Source: Poseidonibacter lekithochrous
GTDB taxonomy: Bacteria > Campylobacterota > Campylobacteria > Campylobacterales > Arcobacteraceae
Direction of reading: 5' to 3'
DNA length: 64,000 nucleotides
Assembly: GCF_013283835.1 (NCBI RefSeq)
Contig: NZ_CP054052.1
Location: forward strand, 2,666,001-2,730,000
Positions 61,560 through 64,000 of this stretch are shown piece after piece. A program made the position numbers and the translations under genes. The notes beneath the pieces were generated by a model. It was not told the DNA's origin. It was given only the letters and a program-made list of their open reading frames with translations, and did not search any database. Numbering within the stretch: position 1 is the stretch's first letter; every line of letters starts with the position of its first letter.

Positions 61560-63245
61560 TTAATTCCTTTTAAAAATTGTTTGTTTTTCTTTACCTGTTA
61601 AAGCATAATAAAATTCATATATATTTTGGCATATATATTCAATATCATCTTTTGCATTTTCATCACATGCAAATAAAATCTTATCCCCTATTTCTAGTGG
61701 GAAAGAATTTTCAGGTAAAAGTATATTATCTTTTTCTCTTTGAAGCAGCAATGGTATCACATTATTACTCTGATCTTGATTATGTAAAGACCTATGAAAA
61801 ATATCCATACTTAGAGTATTATCCTCATCTAAGTGTTTGAATATCTCAGGTGTTTTTTTCTCATTTATCTCTATTTCTAAAAGTAAAGGGCTTTCATTAA
61901 TTTCTTGTAATAATTGTTTTACAAGTAAAGCTGCCCAATGTTCATCTTTCTTTAATATCATTTTTATGAATTCATCAGAGAGAGGTTTTAATAAAGCATT
62001 TGTTGTTTTATTAATAAGAATCTTTGCTGGCATAAAAATATGATCAATATTTGCATTTTGAAATATTGAGAAATCTTCCATTTCATTTTCACGAACAATT
62101 GTTAGAATATCACTATTTAATTTTTTTGCAGTTGCTAATATTGATAAGTTAATAGTATCATCATTTGTTGTTGCAATAATTGCAGCAGCATTTTCAATAC
62201 CTACACTTAATAACATCTCTTTATCATCTGCATTACCAAAGGTTAAATGAGATATTTCATCTCTTGAGAAATGATGTGATTTATTCTCATTAATCTCCAC
62301 AAGTTTAGCTTCAATATTATTTGATTTTAGTTTTTCAAATATTTTTTTACCTAATCTTCCATATCCACAAATAATATATTTACCTTTTGGAAAAATAGGT
62401 AGAGTTGAAACTAATGTCTCTAAGCCATATATCCACTTCTCTAATTTTAATAAATTTGGAGCTGTTAAAGCCATATTTATTTCAGATGAAATAATAGAAA
62501 ATGGATTTGCAATAGTTTCTACATCTAAATCTTTTAAGTTCTCTGTTTGATTTGTAGTTGTAGATTTTGCTACAAGTTGTACATGTTTGTTTAATAATTT
62601 TGAAGTTAAGGCAATTCGTAAATTCATACTATCTTCTTCAAATAAAGAAACAACAGCTTTACAATTATGTTTTTTTATTCCTGCAAACTCTAATGCTTTA
62701 ATAGAATAAGTATCACAATTTAAGACAGGAACTGTGGGAGTGAAACTTTCTAGTATTAATTCATTTACCTTACTTTTATCTTTTTCAATTACTACTGTTC
62801 TAATTCCCTCTTCTATTGCTTTATGTATTATCTCACTAGTGATTTGGTTGTATCCTAATACAATTATGAATTTTTCTTTTAGATTAATTACTTGTTTTTT
62901 AAACTTTGACTTTTCAATCTCTTTTAAAAAAAGTTTATCTTGAAGTAATGATACTAAAGAACCAATTCCATAAAACCAACCTAGTACTGTTAAATAAATA
63001 GAAAAAGTAACCCAGATTCTTTGTGAATATGTGAAGGTATATGGTGTTTCTCCAAAACCAATTGTTGTAGCCATATAAGAAACAAAATAAAAAGCATCGA
63101 AGATTGTCATTTGATGATGTTTTCCATCTATGTCAACACCATCAATAACAAGCAATCCAATGATTGCAATAGTATAAGAAAGAACAATTACCAGAAACGG
63201 TATTCTCATTCTTTGTAAGATTATAAAAAGTGAGCTATTTTCCAA
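61560..63245 (-). CDS. TrkA-domain (RCK) potassium channel-like protein
   Basis: 561-residue membrane protein. Two helices (about 13-35 and 75-100) flank a pore loop TTIGFGETPYTF, a TVGYG-like selectivity filter. Two RCK/TrkA-N domains follow, with NAD-binding-like FIIVLGYNQITSEII (about 127-141) and KYIICGYGRLGKKIFEKL (about 300), then TrkA-C-like parts. Kch- and MthK-type channels of this layout let K+ out under ligand control. Its 3' end touches kdsA. Confidence 0.85.
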   Translation of the reverse strand: MENSSLFIILQRMRIPFLVIVLSYTIAIIGLLVIDGVDIDGKHHQMTIFDAFYFVSYMATTIGFGETPYTFTYSQRIWVTFSIYLTVLGWFYGIGSLVSLLQDKLFLKEIEKSKFKKQVINLKEKFIIVLGYNQITSEIIHKAIEEGIRTVVIEKDKSKVNELILESFTPTVPVLNCDTYSIKALEFAGIKKHNCKAVVSLFEEDSMNLRIALTSKLLNKHVQLVAKSTTTNQTENLKDLDVETIANPFSIISSEINMALTAPNLLKLEKWIYGLETLVSTLPIFPKGKYIICGYGRLGKKIFEKLKSNNIEAKLVEINENKSHHFSRDEISHLTFGNADDKEMLLSVGIENAAAIIATTNDDTINLSILATAKKLNSDILTIVRENEMEDFSIFQNANIDHIFMPAKILINKTTNALLKPLSDEFIKMILKKDEHWAALLVKQLLQEINESPLLLEIEINEKKTPEIFKHLDEDNTLSMDIFHRSLHNQDQSNNVIPLLLQREKDNILLPENSFPLEIGDKILFACDENAKDDIEYICQNIYEFYYALTGKEKQTIFKRN

Positions 63246-63259
63246 AGTAAAAACCTACT

Positions 63260-63637
63260 TTATCTTTTTGATTTAAGAGTATCCCCTACATATAATGCAA
63301 CAGAAATAACATTAGCTAATAATGCTCCTCCTGATAGAGATACAATAGTAGCTACAATTTCAGCATCAACTGTATATACATAAGCTGCAACAGTCCATAC
63401 AATAGCAGCTGCAATTAATTGAATATCAGCAACTAAAGAAGTAGCTAAAAGAACAGAACCCATTTGAGTTCTATCTCCTAACTTTAATGTAGTTGCAATT
63501 ATATTAATAACAATTGCTGCAAATAACTCATACTTACTATGGCTTTCTAGAGAATATAAATCCCCATAGAAAAAACCAAAGTTTACAGTCATTGCAAGGA
63601 TTATAAAAAATCCTGCAATAACCTTATCGAGATTCAT
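63260..63637 (-). CDS. Small four-helix membrane protein
   Basis: 125-residue protein with four hydrophobic stretches (about 6-25, 38-50, 63-85 and 95-116) and a basic C-terminus. Starts at 63637 (MNLDKVIAG), 9 bases after GGAGG; the longer reading to 63703 overlaps the upstream gene. Family not recognised; it was seen as DUF-like in context with the K+ channel gene that follows 14 bases after it. Its job could be related to ion transport. Confidence 0.65.
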   Translation of the reverse strand: MNLDKVIAGFFIILAMTVNFGFFYGDLYSLESHSKYELFAAIVINIIATTLKLGDRTQMGSVLLATSLVADIQLIAAAIVWTVAAYVYTVDAEIVATIVSLSGGALLANVISVALYVGDTLKSKR

Positions 63638-64000
63638 GGTATTCATCCTCCAAATCTTTACCGATATCAAGTCTTCTTTTAAATACATGATCAATATTAT
63701 CATGTACTCTTGAATCTTTATCCAAGAACATAATTCTATGTTTATTTAACTGATTAATATTCTTAAGACCCATAATAGCTAACATACCCCTAACACTTTT
63801 TAATAAGTTGTTATGATAGTTTCTAACTTTTTTTGCTTGTTTATAAACAAAGTATTTTTTTCTTTTATCTTTATTTTGAGTTGCTAATCCAACGGGACAA
63901 TCATGACCTGTTGTACCTGAACAATACCTAGCTCTAATACAACCAGCACTCATCATAAATCCTCTAGCAATCTGAATAAAATCTGCACCTAATGATAAAA
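63624..64000 (-). CDS. FMN-binding glutamate synthase-like protein, 3' part
   Basis: C-terminal about 125 residues of a GltB-central-domain protein (Glu_synthase, PF01645-type). Visible are GADFIQIARGFM-like, GCIRARYCSGTTGHDCPVGLATQ with a conserved cysteine pair, and a basic C-terminal tail. It differs from gltB at 6008, being a short stand-alone version as found in archaeal-type GltS proteins. The 5' part is outside the window. Its stop overlaps the next gene start by 14 bases. Confidence 0.8.
   Translation of the reverse strand, partial: LSLGADFIQIARGFMMSAGCIRARYCSGTTGHDCPVGLATQNKDKRKKYFVYKQAKKVRNYHNNLLKSVRGMLAIMGLKNINQLNKHRIMFLDKDSRVHDNIDHVFKRRLDIGKDLEDEYHESR

Overview
The window looks like chromosome from an Arcobacter-type member of the Campylobacterota. 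Base composition is strongly A+T rich. The gene set fits that group: a ccoNOP oxidase cluster followed by a DUF4006 protein, HQWRQPL-type histidine kinases, 7TMR-DISM kinases, a TRAP dicarboxylate transporter, and GltBD in an operon with lipid A and heptose genes. No rRNA, insertion sequence, CRISPR array or replication origin was seen. The genus is inferred from protein character only.

Layout. 1-10.4 kb is a long minus-strand operon: gltB, gltD, an inositol monophosphatase-like gene, ferredoxin, ppx, waaC, lpxL and a glycosyltransferase cut by the window edge. 10.8-13.7 kb is a dctPQM TRAP transporter. 13.8-22 kb holds a DsbA/FrnE-like thioredoxin, selO, an orphan family B DNA polymerase, and a tesA-ybbA-ybbP group. 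22.1-27.1 kb is the cbb3 oxidase operon on the minus strand, with a DUF4006 gene, a 30-residue membrane peptide and a siroheme nitrite/sulfite reductase at its 3' end.

27.3-38.5 kb is an accessory island. It holds a Phd/RelE toxin-antitoxin pair, an ORF6N DNA-binding protein, a phage-like SF2 helicase, a DUF2779 protein joining a Cas4/RecB-type Fe-S nuclease to a DEDD-type exonuclease domain, and five minus-strand genes in the mirror order MBL - 4TM - DUF6765 (phospholipase C-like) - 4TM - MBL. A truncated, stop-containing sbcC remnant marks the right edge. I judge the five-gene block the best candidate for an undescribed, possibly anti-phage, membrane-targeting system; this is inference from gene content.

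38.6-57.4 kb carries stress and signalling genes: a Usp protein, a glycerophosphodiesterase, AzlCD with an AraC regulator, a Cache kinase divergent from an operon of response regulator, separate subtilisin propeptide and lipoprotein subtilisin, an EI24 protein, a radical SAM/SPASM protein, DsrE, Nudix and MarR genes, two paralogous 7TMR-DISM kinases around one response regulator, and a Crp/Fnr regulator next to a YHS protein that has a Crp-like operator. The radical SAM and Crp genes both appear to start with ATT codons. 57.4-58.8 kb is a 13-gene tRNA array with three initiator tRNAs. 58.9-64 kb holds pyrF, nusB, ribH, kdsA, a TrkA-domain potassium channel, a small membrane protein and the end of a GltB-like FMN protein, all on the minus strand.
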